Shown here: piece by piece, positions 12,953-24,154 of the stretch | How the letters are laid out: each line of letters opens with the position of its first letter | Numbering within the stretch: the stretch's first letter is position 1 | Source: Castor canadensis | Lineage: Eukaryota; Chordata; Mammalia; Rodentia; Castoridae | DNA length: 64,000 bases | Reading direction: 5' to 3' | Assembly (NCBI RefSeq): GCF_047511655.1 | Contig: NC_133400.1 | Location: forward strand, 5,724,001 to 5,788,000 | Program-made: the position numbers and the translations under genes | The notes under the pieces: model-generated | Databases searched by the model: none | The model's input: the letters and a program-made list of their open reading frames with translations, nothing else | What the model was told of the DNA's origin: nothing

Positions 12953-14396
12953 ACTGTTCAACAAACCAAGAACAGAAGAAACTCCTCCAGCAGATAAAGG
13001 ACACATAGTTATCATACAGCTAACCTCATCCTTTAATGCAAAACCCTAAGTGTCTTAACCCCTGCATTCAGGACTAAGGAAGACTGCTCGTTGCTACCAT
13101 TTTGGTTAAACACTGCCTTAAATTTTCTAGACAGTAGAAAAATAATTCAGAGACATCCAGATTGAAATACATCTAACTTTATTTGCCAATATCATGGTCA
13201 CGTATGTAAAAAGAAAACCCAATGGAATAAAAACAACTACTAGAAACACAAGAGTTTACCAATGATGTAGGATGCACCATCAATGTGCCTACAGTCACCA
13301 ATTGTACACTCTTTAAAACGTGTCAGGAGAGTAGATCTTATGCTAAATATTCTTACTACAATAAAAAACACAAATACAGTGTCTGATAAGATTGCTACTT
13401 AAGAAGTATTTTGAAGAAAATCCTTAAAAACTGTTTTTCTATATATTAATAAGGAATAATTCAAACCTGAAATTTCAAAGCAATATAATTGCTTTGTTGC
13501 TATTGCATCAAAATGATGAAAATCTTACAGATAAATCTAACCAAAGATGTGCAGGACATGCACACAGAAAACTAAAAACCATTGCCGAGAAGTATAAGAA
13601 AGGTCAAAATAAATGGAGTATTCAATCCATTCCTAACAAAAACCCCAGGCTTTTCTTTTTTTTTTTTTTTTTTAAGGTAGGAATTAATCTCTAAATCTAA
13701 AATTCAGTTATAAATGCAAAAGATCTAGAAAGTGAGTGAGAAGGAAATGTGGAAAAACTTGCCCCTGCTGACTATTAGACTATCTGAAAACAGCCATCAA
13801 AACAGTATGGTATCAGAGCCTGGGCAGACAAGAGGTCGGTCAGTGGAACAGGATGGAGAGACCGTAAATAGATTTACACATGTGCCAATACTGTTTTTTA
13901 GTTTTGTTTTTAACAAATGTCCAAAGGAGATTCAATTGATAAAGAACAAGTTTTAAACAAATGTTAAAATAATCATACAAATCTACATACATAGATGTAT
14001 GTATATATTCCTACCCAGACGTGCACATATAAATATATAAATACATATGCCTCAATTAACATCTACCTCCATCCATAAAAATAGCACAAAATGGGGCATA
14101 GACCTAAATGAAAGACACAACATCTTAAAAGTTTTAGAAAAAGCAAGCATAGAAAGACATCTTCATGACAATAATTTACTAAGCCCATAAACTATAAAAA
14201 TAAATAAAATGTAACAAATTAGATTTCATAAAATTATAAACTTCTGCTCTTCAAAGACACAACCAAGAACATGAAAAGATAAGCTATATTCTGGAATAAA
14301 ATATCTGAAATCACATATTTGATAAAGGACTTGTATCCAAAATATATAAAGAACTGCAAAAACAACCAACCCACTATTTCAAATGAACAAAAGAGC

Positions 14397-14475
14397 TGGG
14401 GGAGTGTGGCTCGGTGGTGGAATGTCAGCCTGGCGTACCAGAGACTCTGGTTTGATCTCTAGCACTGCCAAAAAG
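14397..14475 (+). mobile_element. ID SINE inside old L1
   Basis: 'gctgggggagtgtggctcggtggtggaatg' (A box region) and 'tggtttgatctctagcactgcc' (B box region) followed by an A-rich tail. Flanking text is contiguous L1. Confidence 0.75.
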
Positions 14476-15190
14476 AAGAACAAAACAAAACACAAAGGGC
14501 GAAAAAGAAGATAAGTGGATGGCAAGTCAGGGCTTGAGAAGGTGTTCAATGTTATTAATCAATAGGGGAATACTAAATTAAAACCAAGATGTGATATCAC
14601 TACTCATCTATTAATAATGTCGAAATGATAAAGACTGACCATACAGTGCCAATGAAGCTCTGGAGAACCCAATACTCTTTCTCATGTGGAAACATGAAAA
14701 AGTACAACCATTTGGAAAAAATGTCTGAAGTAGCTTGATTGGAAATATTCAAAAGTTGAAAGTAATTCAAATACCTATCAGCAGATATGTGAATGAATTA
14801 CAATATGGCATATCTATGCAGGGGGGTTAGTACTCAGCAATGTAAAAGAATGAGGCACAGGTACACATAACAAGGAGTGGATAAAACTTGACCCCCCCCC
14901 CAAAAAAAAGAGCAAGAGTACACCCTGTATAATTCCAAATATATGAAGTTCTACAAAGCATAAACTAATCTGTGATGGCAGAAAGCAGATCACAGGTTGC
15001 CTGGAGACCGGAGTAGGTAATAGGGAAGGAGGAGCACAAGGAAACGGTCACCAGTATTAGAGATGCTCATTATTTTAATTGTGGTGTCGACTTCAGAGGT
15101 GAGTACATATGTCAAATTTTATCAAATTGTATGGTTTGAACATGTATAGTTTATTGACTGTCATTATGCTCAAAATTGTTTTTAAAAAAA

Positions 15191-16371
15191 GGGGTTCCTG
15201 CTTGGATAATATAATTACATGATCTTGTTAATAGAGGTCCTAGCATTTAGTGAGTGTGCCATTAATGGTCAATATTAGTATTAATGCTACTTTTAATCCA
15301 TTAGTATTGTTCTACCTGCCATAGTCATAAGTGCCTAGGAATAAAGAGATGTCTGCTTGTAGATCGGCCCAGACATTAGATCCAGGAGTGGGAGCAGTGT
15401 GGTACAGGCCTAAGCGCTTGAGATTGTTGGGTACACAGAATCAGAGTGCAACCTCCTTAAGGTTCTCAGATTCCTCCTCCATAAGCAGGGCCAGTGTGCT
15501 AACTAGCCACCTAAGGAGGCTGAGCAGATCAAAGAAGATGAGTTCCATAGTAGGAATGGCAGCTTTGTAAAAAGAAAAGCAGCACAGCTCTGGGCAAGAG
15601 AGGCTGCTGGGCACAGATGTTCAGTGACTGGTAGAGTGAGTGACACATTGAGGCCGCAGGTGCCACAGTGCTCCCTGCTCTCTGCTAAACCCAGAGGTGA
15701 TTCTTGGGCTTGGCTCTGTTTTCAGAACCAAGTCATAACAGGAAAAAAAAAAAACAGTGAGAAGTCTTTTTTTATTTTTTCTTTTCTCTTTAATACTCAC
15801 TCTACCTAAATGAGTTGTTAAAGGAGCTATTCCACTGGGCCCAGTAGGTACTTGGCAAAACTGTGACATACGTTTAGAAATAAGAGCATCCCTGCATCAC
15901 TGAGGATGAGCTGCTGCAGGACAAGGATGCTTTGGTCACAAGGATGTCTGGTCACATCGAGGGAGAGGCAAACGGAAAAGCACACCGATTCATTTGCAGA
16001 GGGCAGCAGTTACAAGGCCCATGTGCCCTTCTGAGGTTCTGAGGCCTGCCAAGTCCTTTCCTTAGGTATCGTCCCACCTGCTGAGTGCAGGCTGTCAAAT
16101 TATAATTTTTCCAACAGTTTAAAACATAATTCTCACATAGGTAAAGAGTGAGGATAGCCCAAAGTTTTGTTTAACTTGTCAGCAAGAGAGCTGGGCAGAC
16201 TGCTAAGTTAGACTCTAAACTGGTTACTATCCCACAAGGCAATAAAAGCAGAATAATCAGAGTTATTTCTCTACTGCACGTAAATCTTCTGCATCTCTAC
16301 CAGACAAAAACAATTTGTGCCTTGTCAGTTAAAAGTAAATATTAAGTCAAACAAAGCTCCCCTCCCTGAAG
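15191..16371. other. Single-copy-looking sequence
   Basis: No repeat family recognised. Around 15330-15620 a modestly GC-rich block has an open frame on each strand; on the minus strand it encodes a leucine-rich run (DLLSLLRWLVSTLALLMEE). I could not connect it with a known protein, and there are stops on both sides. Confidence 0.45.
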
Positions 16372-16579
16372 CAGGGATCAGCAAACACGGGCCTTAGGGG
16401 TAAACCTAGCCTGCCTCAAACATTCTACTGGACTCCAGACACATGTGTTTGTTTATAGATTGTCTGAGGTGTATTCACACTGCCGCAGCAGAGGTGAGCA
16501 GCTGTGACAGAGACCATATGGCCTACAAAGCCTAAAATGTTTATTATCTGGCCTTTTACATAAATAGTTCCCTGACCCT
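16372..16579 (-). mobile_element. Non-autonomous DNA transposon (hAT-like), copy 1
   Basis: Begins CAGGGATCAGCAAAC and ends GTTCCCTGACCCT, giving imperfect terminal inverted repeats. The interior 'agagaccatatggcctacaaagcctaaaatgtttattatctggcc' is diagnostic for a common old mammalian element whose sense text reads 'aaactttttctgtaaagggcc'. Copies 2 and 3 lie at 50749 and 60770 in the opposite orientation. I do not trust my memory for the family name. Confidence 0.75.
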
Positions 16580-17682
16580 CGTGCCCGAAAAAGTCAACCC
16601 TCAGGTGGTCTTATTAGTGTGACATTGAAGGGACATGCAGGAATCCGTGGGCTTTACTTCCAAATTTCAGACACATAAACACAGCACGTGCACACACACC
16701 CTAAGGGTAACTGTAGCCTATAATCCTATAATCATGGCGGAGGCTATCCATGGCTGTCCTCTGGAAAGGATCACATGCACTACCACCATTAATACCATAG
16801 AAATAACAGAACGGGAGGATGCCCGTGAGCGGTGAAGTGTCCTGGAGATGTTTTGTTCACAGCTTCATTCTTAGTCCACTTTTTCATTCATTCAGACTGT
16901 GCCCACCCAGCACTTAGACTGGTTTTGACTCCATATCTGACTGAAACAGCAGCTAATCCCAGTAAGGTCTCCAGGTGACCTGGAGGCTCTGAAGGCATCC
17001 TGAATGAATGCAAGGGCAGAATTGTAAGGCTATCCATTACAGAATTTTTTAATGGCAGCAAAGTAGGAAGGATCTGAATGGTTTTTTTTCAAGGGTGGCG
17101 CATGCTTAAATAAAAATGGCTTCAGCTACTCAGTGGCTCCAAAGTCACTAAAAATGGTGATTTGAGCACATACTCGATAAAGACAGCCATTAAATATTAT
17201 TGAAAGGACAAAGTCCATCCCAAACAGCATGTGCAATATGATTTTCTTTTTAACTGTGTAAATGCATGAAAATATTTATAGGGACAAGCATCAGCTTAAT
17301 AATCCTAGTTATGATCACTGGACAGTGATTTTTTAAATGTTCTTTGTGACCATCTGGCTTTCTCTCTTCTAATTCTGTGAGTATAATAAACAAACATTGA
17401 AGGATATTTTTAAAGGCTTTCCTCATGGGCAGCTATGTTATATGAGGTGCTGAGAGAGGGTAGCAAGATTTTTGTCCCATGAGAGATATACATCTGTGTC
17501 AACATAAAAGTTTTAATGAGAAGAATATAGTATAAAAACGTCCCTCCAAAGGATTTAGTGCAGCTGTCATTATAACCCACTTTACAAGATAACTAGTTTC
17601 CCAAAGCACACAGGACATGATAGAGTAGCCAAAGAAGGAATGAGAGGAGAAAGAAGTATATGTGTACACACTATGGTAAATC
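16580..17682. other. Single-copy-looking sequence
   Basis: No gene or repeat recognised. A 13-nt near palindrome (ccaggtgacctgg) occurs at about 16972. Confidence 0.45.
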
Positions 17683-17736
17683 GTGACAGCAAGGCAAGGC
17701 CCTGAGTTCGAACCCCTGTACCACCAAAAAAAAAAG
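17683..17736 (+). mobile_element. 5'-truncated ID SINE fragment
   Basis: Only the right part is left: 'aaggccctgagttcgaaccc' (B box) and an A-rich tail. The long minus-strand open frame over this place owes its length partly to reading through this repeat. Confidence 0.65.
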
Positions 17737-18252
17737 AAAGAAAAACAAACTGTAACAGCATTGCTCTGACTCCATCCACCCTTATTTTCCCTCTCCCTGG
17801 TGCTCTTTGTGTTGTAACGTGATAGATATTGTAAGGGTAGAAAGGTCAGAGGCATCAACCCAAAACCCCATTCCAGTCTGCCCCAATCCTTTGACCTCTT
17901 ATCATCTGTTCTTGAGGTCAAATTATCCTGCTGGAATACGAACATATTTTACTGGGGGTTTCCACAAAGCAAGAAATATAAGATGATCTGACGACCACAT
18001 AATAGATGCAAGAATTATAAATTTCAAATACAGCAAATTAGTAACAAGGTTATAGAAAATGGTCCTTAAAAATAGGAGGTTTCTCTTTTCCCTTCTTTCT
18101 CTGGAATGAAGGAGAATGAGTGCAGAAGTGACAATCGTCCATTTCTGTTTTCATTTTTTCTTGGGTTAGAGTACATGCAATAAAGAATAAAAGCTTAAGG
18201 AAAGGGGCAAGGTGTGAAGAGAGCCTCATGACCTTATAAATGTAAATGCTGA

Positions 18253-18331
18253 GCTGGGGATGTAGCTCAGAAGGTAGATAACTTGCCTGGCTTGCGCCAT
18301 GCCCTGGGTTCAAACCCCAGGACCTCAGGGA
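18253..18331 (+). mobile_element. ID SINE (classic rodent type)
   Basis: 'gctggggatgtagctcagaaggtagataacttgcctgg' is the well-known ID/BC1 start with the pol III A box; 'gggttcaaaccccagg' is the B box. Followed by a G-rich run instead of a clean A tail. Confidence 0.9.
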
Positions 18332-18520
18332 GATGGGGGGGGGAGGGGGAGATGATGTGAATACTAACACTGACATCTTCCTCATTTTTCACATGAGAAG
18401 AAAAGCTAGGTGGGTCAGACAGAATAGGTTTCAGCTGAACAAGAGTTCATCAGAAAGAATTTTACTAGATTCTGATATCTTAGGTAAGTTTATAGGAACA
18501 CATACTGAAGTCAAGAGGTT

Positions 18521-18909
18521 TGTGATGGTTAATCTTGTCAACTTGACTAGACTGAGAAGAGCCTAGGAAGTGAGTGTGTGCTTGGGAAGGCATTTCCAGG
18601 TCACTGTACTCTGACCTCACAAATGAATTAACCCCTTGGTACATTCATAATATGACAGTGGTATTGGAAGACAGTGCAGGGTGAGGTGGGGCCAAGCTGG
18701 GCGTGTCCTTGGGGGTGACATCTCGCTCTAGTCCCTTTCTTCATTCCTTTTCTCTACTTCCTGTCCACCATGATGTAACATCTCCACTCATCTCACCTTT
18801 CCCACCATGACGGACTGACACCTCTAAAACCATGAGCCAAAATTAATCCTTCTCCCTTAAGTTGTGTTCAGATATTTTGGTCGCATCAACAAGAAAAGTA
18901 ACTAATACA
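18521..18909 (+). mobile_element. Solo LTR, MaLR-like
   Basis: Starts TGTGATGGTTAATCTTGTCAACTTGACT and ends 'aaaagtaactaataca', TG...CA, about 389 bases. The segment 'aaaccatgagccaaaattaatccttctcccttaagttgtgttcagatattttgg' is the usual R/U5 part of this LTR type in rodents, with a decayed polyadenylation signal. Superfamily likely ERVL-MaLR. Confidence 0.75.
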
Positions 18910-19564
18910 AGATTCTAGTATTTTAGATAAACAAAAGGGGAAAGAAGTAAATGCACATACAATTAAAGTTTAGGCAAATTAACATTTTTCAAAGCCAGGT
19001 GATTTATTCATGTTGCTGGATTAATGCAGTTAAAAGGAGCCTTGGCAGGGCAATTGGGAGTATGCCCTAAGGAATCATTCCTCAGGGGAAATTTGTGACC
19101 AAAGAGGTCTTTTTTCAACCTTGACATCAGTTTTTCAATGAATTAATTGCAAATTTTAAGAATTATGAGATATCCTAAGTTATTTGTATTAGGAAATGAA
19201 CAGGAAAATGTAATTATTTTTCCTCTCAAATAATATTTGAGGTCTGAAAAGAAGCTATGAGCTATGTCATATTTCTTGTATCTTTCTGACAGTTTGTAAT
19301 TACTTTTAATGCTGCTGTTCTCTAAATTATTAATGCTAATCTGTCCTGACAGGGACTGAAGAGAACCAGTGATTACATGCCTTTTTACTAGCAAGGCTGG
19401 TCTTAAATAAATGTCTTAATCACAAGAAAATAGAAGAGTATTACTTTAAAGGAAATAGACTGGTACCTTCCTCCAGGTCACTCCTATCCCTTAAAATAAA
19501 ACAAATGCACATTGACAACAGGATTGAGGCTGGATGACAGTCTATGTAATAATTTTTGCAAGTG
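18910..19564. other. Single-copy-looking AT-rich sequence
   Basis: Nothing recognised. Confidence 0.45.
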
Positions 19565-19905
19565 ACATTGTGTGATGGCACCCAGTGATTCACAGACTCA
19601 GAGAGTTGTAAGGTGTCTTAAAAGCTCATCGAATGCAATTTGCCTGCTAGCGCCGAACCATCTCTATTAATCATGGCCAACGGCTACCTGTTCTCTCCTT
19701 GACAGTCTTCTGAATGGCAAGGAACCGACTCCCTCTGAACACATTGCTTTCCACCTTGGGTCAATTCTCGCTTCCTTTAAACACTACCTATGGGTCTTAG
19801 CTCTGTCTTTTGGCACACAGAGGACAGGCAGGTCATCTGACCTAATATATGATCGATAGCCCTTCAAATACAGGGCTGTAACCATGATATTAGCTCTGGG
19901 CGTTT
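19565..19905 (-). repeat. CR1/L3-like LINE fossil (antisense)
   Basis: The order 'accatctctattaatcatggccaa', 'ttctgaatggcaaggaaccgactccct', 'ttgctttccaccttgggtc', 'cttagctctgtcttttggcacacagagga', 'agcccttcaaatacagggctgtaaccatgat' parallels the antisense 3' region of CR1/L3 elements. These ceased moving before placental mammals radiated, so a readable copy here is old and may be under constraint. Confidence 0.5.
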
Positions 19906-19959
19906 TCATTCCCAGCTAAATACCCCAATATCCTTTAAAAAGTTCCATGAGGCAGAGGC

Positions 19960-20045
19960 CCTCTGTTTTACTTACCCCTTTATCTCCAGAGCCCAGCACA
20001 CCACTCATACTTAATAAATAATAGTTGCAAGAATAAATGTAAGAG
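19960..20045 (+). repeat. L2 3'-end fragment
   Basis: 'ccctttatctccagagcccagcacaccactcatacttaataaataatagttg' matches the L2 3' end (tatccccagcgcctagcacagtgcctggcac...caataaatatttgttg). Confidence 0.6.
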
Positions 20046-20413
20046 TCTACTCATTGACTCTAGCTTTCCACATTTTTTCATTTCCAATAAACTTGACCAC
20101 TCTTTTATTATCTTTAGCCAATCATGCCCCAGATTTCTGTTTAATTACCTCACCTAAATTAACTAGAATGGGAGACATTCCCAATCCCCTCCTGCACACT
20201 GATACCCATTCTTACTTCTTCAGCACGCTGACTGTCGCCCTCCCCACTCCTCCATCAGTTCTCTCTTCAAGTATATCTTGACTCTTCATGGGCACTCTGG
20301 TTAAACAATATGACTGGGTTGCCTTCCTACGAACTAAATTCACCCTCCATCTTGTATTCCTAAAAAGCTGCCACCTTTTCCATCACCATCAACATCTGTA
20401 ATCATTTTTATTT

Positions 20414-20633
20414 TCTGTGCTGGGGATCAAACTCAGGGCCTTGTGCATCTTAGGCAATTGTCCTACTTACTACATCCCAAGCACTTTGCTTTTTTTGTTT
20501 TTTTTTAAGGCAAGATCAGTTCAGGCTGTTCTTGAACTCTTAACATAATCCAAGCTGATCTCTAACTCACCATCCTTCTGCCTCAGCCTCTTGAGTGCTG
20601 AGATTATAGGCATAAACCACCATGCCTAGTTAA
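20414..20633 (-). mobile_element. Dimeric B1+ID SINE, antisense
   Basis: Reading leftward: B1-like part (complement of 'tgagtgctgagattataggcataaaccaccatgcc') and then the ID part (complement of 'gctggggatcaaactcagggccttg'), joined by the T-rich complement of the linker. Same architecture as 12739-12952 but older. Confidence 0.85.
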
Positions 20634-21284
20634 CATTTTCTAGAGATCTATTTTATGTCTCCCATATAAAATTATCAATATGTTGTTGGTAATAAAAAGC
20701 ACAAGCAAGAAATGGGAAGTGCTGCCCAAAGATTTTTAGATTCTGTATGTGGTGAAAATGATTAGTGAGAGTGGATTATTAATAATGAAATGTCAATCAA
20801 AAGAATTTGCAGACATCCTGAAAGGCACGACAAAGTTCTATTGTCTAATAAAACAAAGGTTGACCCTTTGGGAGAACTTTTTTGTTCAACATAAACTCAT
20901 ATTTATGCAGACATTGGAATCCAGCTTGTCTATTCACGAATACATGTTTTATAAGAACACAGGCAGAATTTTGATGGTCCTAGCTTCTGCTGAAAAACTC
21001 AGTTAAAGGTGTAATTTTTCTCCCTATTTTCAGATTCACTGTCAACATTATATAATCCCAGATCCATATCTCGCTTTAATTTTCAGCTTGGGTTCATAAG
21101 ATCAGAAACAAAACCTCTAAGAACACAATCTTCTGTTGCTTGCTGTTAACTTCTCTTGACACCTTTTATGTTTCACATTCTTTGAGCTTTGCCATTTCCT
21201 CACAGTCAATCAAACAAGATCCTGATGGGTGCTTCCTTAGAGGGAGAGGTTGTACAAAGTAATACCTGAAGCCATCAGGTTGTC
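20634..21284. other. Single-copy-looking sequence
   Basis: No recognised feature; an 85-codon open frame at 20749-21006 has no identifiable domain. Confidence 0.4.
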
Positions 21285-21440
21285 ATTAAGCACTAGAATA
21301 ACTATTTGATACACATTATTTCCTTCAGTCTCCTACCTCCATTTTGCAGATGAGGAAACTTAAGTTCAGAAAGGCTACATTGCATGACTACAGTTATGCA
21401 ATGGGGTAAGGAACAAGGCTGGGATTCTATCACTAACTAA
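21285..21440 (-). repeat. MIR SINE (antisense)
   Basis: 'cctacctccattttgcagatgaggaaacttaag', 'atgactacagttatgcaatgggg', 'aaggctgggattct' in antisense MIR order. Confidence 0.8.
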
Positions 21441-22199
21441 AACTGATACTGGTGGCCCCATCACCCTTATGAGTTATTTAAACTCACCCTCTTGAGCTGA
21501 GTAGTAGTATACAGAGACATGTGTGAACAAGTGCACATAGATCACCCATGTGCCACCCAGCATCTTTGGCAAAAAGATGGTTTCCAATCATCCCAGCTCT
21601 TTTTTCAGGGTCCACTGTCCCCTGAAAACCACTGGAGCTCTAACTGGGAACTGTGGTGCAGCAGGAAGTGATCAGAGACTAGAGATTGAGGAATGAGAGA
21701 GCAGAGCAGGAGCTAGAGGGCTTGGCACTCTGTTTGTTAAGATCCCCCAGCCCTGACCCCCACATTGTGATCCCACATAAGGAGGCAGAAGGGACCTAAA
21801 CAAAAGCCTTGCTGCTTCAGCATTTCCCTCTGAGTACAGCTTTAACAGCAGCTTCTGAATTCAAGAGAGCCCAGCAGAGGCACTGGAGCACAAGACCTTC
21901 TTGGTAATGAAGAGAAGCCATCCAGGCAGGCCCTAGCCTAACAGGCACTGACTCCTCTCCCTGCCTGAAGCAGAAATTGAATTAAAATAAGAAGCTGCCA
22001 AGTCCATGCCACTGCTGAGTGATCCAAGCAGAAGACGCTTTTTAGAACACGTTTGCATTTGAGAGTATGAACACATCGGAGTGTGCAGCGTGTGTACAGA
22101 TCTGTGCAGGAGCAGTTAGGAACAGAAGTAACTAATGCAACTGAATTAGAGTTGATGAAGTTTTGGTGTTCAAAGCAGCCAGTTCCTTCAAATAACTGA
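21441..22199. other. Single-copy-looking sequence
   Basis: No gene or repeat recognised; slightly richer in GC than its surroundings. Confidence 0.4.
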
Positions 22200-22500
22200 T
22201 CCCCTCTTACCCTTGGGGTCTCAGAGTTAAATGTTACTTTTTCCACAAAGTTTGTCTCGACCCCAAACCTAAGCCATGAGTCCTTTGATGTGTCATCTTG
22301 CATTTCTTACTTCTCATCACTGATAGAAGTAAGTCTGCTTCTTAATCTCCTCCACTAGACTACAGGCTTTGTGAGAGCAGCTACAGTAGCTACCCTGTAC
22401 ATTATCGTATCACTAGAACTCTCACAACGCCGGGTTAAAAGACAAAAAAACGACAACAACAACAACAACAACAACAAAACACTTGTTGAATAAATAATTT
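22200..22500 (+). repeat. L2 LINE 3' end with (CAA)n expansion
   Basis: 'ccactagactacaggctttgtgagagcagc' and 'cttgttgaataaataatttt' are the L2 3' end. Between them a (CAA)n run (about 22449-22482) replaces the normal text just before 'aaaacacttgttgaataaa'. Confidence 0.75.
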
Positions 22501-22794
22501 TGCCTGCACTGAGAATAAAAACTTGAAATGGAACATGGGACAGATGCTTACAAAAATTACAAAAGCTACCTGACTCTCATAGCAGCTTCAGTCGTAGAAA
22601 CTCACAAGGCCAGGATATGTTGTGGTTAAATGCTGGACATTTGACTGAGTCAGAAATACAGAACCATAAGGCAGAAAAAAATAGCAGGGCACACTGTGAT
22701 AACACCATCACATTCACTTCTGGAAGAAATTACTCAAATCCTATTTGTGGAGGCATTGGTAATTGAATAATGACTATGATCTGGTACTTAACAT

Positions 22795-22931
22795 ATTTGC
22801 TTTCTATCTGTCTATCTACATATTTTAATTACCTACCTATTATCTAGCTAGCTATCCATCCATTCATTCATTTATTTTCTATCAACTTCCTATTTTTTCC
22901 ATACATTACTACATCTATCTATCCATCCATC
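22795..22931. repeat. Degenerate (CTAT/CATC)n tetranucleotide repeat, left part
   Basis: Runs of 'ctatctgtctatcta', 'ccatccattcattcat' and 'atctatctatccatccatc'. Similar repeat text is seen again after the LTR, at about 23628-23720. Confidence 0.75.
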
Positions 22932-23590
22932 TGTGGCAACAAAATTCTAAAGATGTCCCCCTAAGATTCTTATCCCCTCATTATTCAAAAAAATATAAAT
23001 TTAGGTACAACTAGAAGGGAAATTCACAGATATAAGCTGATAAGGTTACTTATCAGCTGTTCTTAAAACAGGGAGGTTATTCTGAGCTATCTGCCCTTAA
23101 AAGCAGAAATAAAAGCAGGAGAGATGCAGCAAGAGGAAAGTCAGGGGGTGTCCTTAGAAAGCAGGACACAGGCAGCCTGCAAGGAAACAGGAATCTCCGT
23201 CTTACAAGTGCAAGGAACTCAATTTGGCCAAAAACTTGAATGAACTTAGAAGCACATTCATCTCCAGACCCTTTAGCAAGGAACACCTGACTAACACCTT
23301 GATTTGGGCCTTATTAAACCCAGACAAAGTAGCTGACTGGACTTCTGACCTATAAAACTATGATATTAAAAACTCATGCTATTTTCTGGGTCTGGTAGCA
23401 CACACCTTTAGTTCTAGTACTCAGGAGGCTGATGTAGGAAGATCACTTGAAGCTATGAGTGAGTTTCTTGTTTGGTCAACATAGCAAGACCCCATCTCAA
23501 ACAAACAAACAAAAAAAAAACCAGAACCACTTTTGCTGTTCTGAATCACTATGTTTGTGAGTAATTTGTTACAACAATAGAAAACTAACA
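22932..23590 (+). mobile_element. MLT1 (MaLR) LTR, split by a B1 SINE
   Basis: Starts TGTGGCAACAAAATTCTAAAGATGTCCCCCTAAGATTC; continues 'gatgcagcaagaggaaagtcagg', 'ggaactcaatttggccaaaaacttgaatgaacttag', 'aacaccttgatttgggcc', 'ggacttctgacctataaaactatgatattaaa'; and, after the SINE, 'ctatgtttgtgagtaatttgttacaacaatagaaaactaaca'. This is the complete MLT1 order with one internal insertion. Confidence 0.88.
23385..23521 (+). mobile_element. B1-like SINE monomer inside MLT1
   Basis: 'ctggtagcacacacctttagttctagtactcaggaggctgatgtaggaagatcacttg' is a 7SL/B1 monomer; 'agcaagaccccatctcaaa' and (CAAA)n/A tail end it. It separates two parts of the MLT1 LTR. Confidence 0.85.
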
Positions 23591-24154
23591 CACTAGCCAT
23601 CAATTTGTTCACTCTCTACCTAGGCATTACCTATGCACCTAATTCTATCTATGCGGTATCAGTATACAACCTATCTATTGTCTAAATAATATCTCTGTCT
23701 GACTTCCTGTCTTTCTATCATCTACACTACTTCCTACCCCTGCCCCAAACATACATGCTTTCCTCCTGGGAAAGGCTGACAGCCACCAGAAAATCTGGAC
23801 AATGAGTGCTGGTTGTAACACCCGCTCCAGTCTGCACTTGCCCATGTTTCCCAGTCTCTTCCCATAGTCTCACATCTGGCTTCTGCCCTCTGCTACTACC
23901 CCTGCTTGACCTTCACTCTAATATCCTACAGGGCTCTGGATCCTGACTTTACTCCTAGATGCTCAAATGTTGCCATCTCATTGCCCTATCCTAAACCAGC
24001 CAGACTCAGTCACCCCAACCAGTAACCAGCACCCCAGCTGTCTGGGAAGGACAACAGAAAATTACCAGGACACAGTTTATTCGCTTGTATGAATGGGCTC
24101 ACCTTGATTCTCAATGGATCTTTCTCTTTCCTATATAAAGACTTAATTTTAATT
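23591..24154. other. Degenerate tetranucleotide remainder, then single-copy sequence
   Basis: 23628-23720 holds scattered CTAT/CTGTCT units like those left of the LTR. The rest (23721-24154), C/T-rich, has no recognised feature. Confidence 0.45.

Larger units (their letters stand above)
10480..15190 (+). mobile_element. Ancient near-full-length L1 broken by later insertions
   Basis: Successive pieces in the correct L1 order: end of ORF1 region (10545-10640, 'gaatttatgaccagcagacctgcaatactagaaatata'); early ORF2 (11440-11550, 'caaagatttcaacacttctctc'; 12040-12260, 'ggaatattacaaccaattctatgctggtaaattt'); RT region (12960-13250); ORF2 C-terminal region (13430-14400); and 3' end (14640-15190, 'aaagcagatcacaggttgcctgg'). 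Interrupting pieces, each annotated separately, are LTRs at 11066 and 11551, an L1 tail at 12576, a SINE dimer at 12739, and an ID SINE at 14397. A further short L1-tail-like piece may sit at about 13318-13380. All frames are broken. Confidence 0.75.

Noticed and set aside
15331..15570. 79-codon plus frame and a leucine-rich minus frame
   Set aside because: Protein-like only over a short run; stops on both sides and no family recognised.
17499..17945. 148-codon minus-strand frame
   Set aside because: It reads through an antisense ID SINE fragment (the phenylalanine-rich stretch is its poly(A) tail). No other support.
18253..18331. Possible tRNA gene (A and B boxes present)
   Set aside because: The boxes belong to an ID SINE; no cloverleaf with paired acceptor stem and no pol III terminator in place.
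22795..23720. Tetranucleotide repeats as a CRISPR-like array
   Set aside because: Simple-sequence repeat without spacers, in a mammalian genome.
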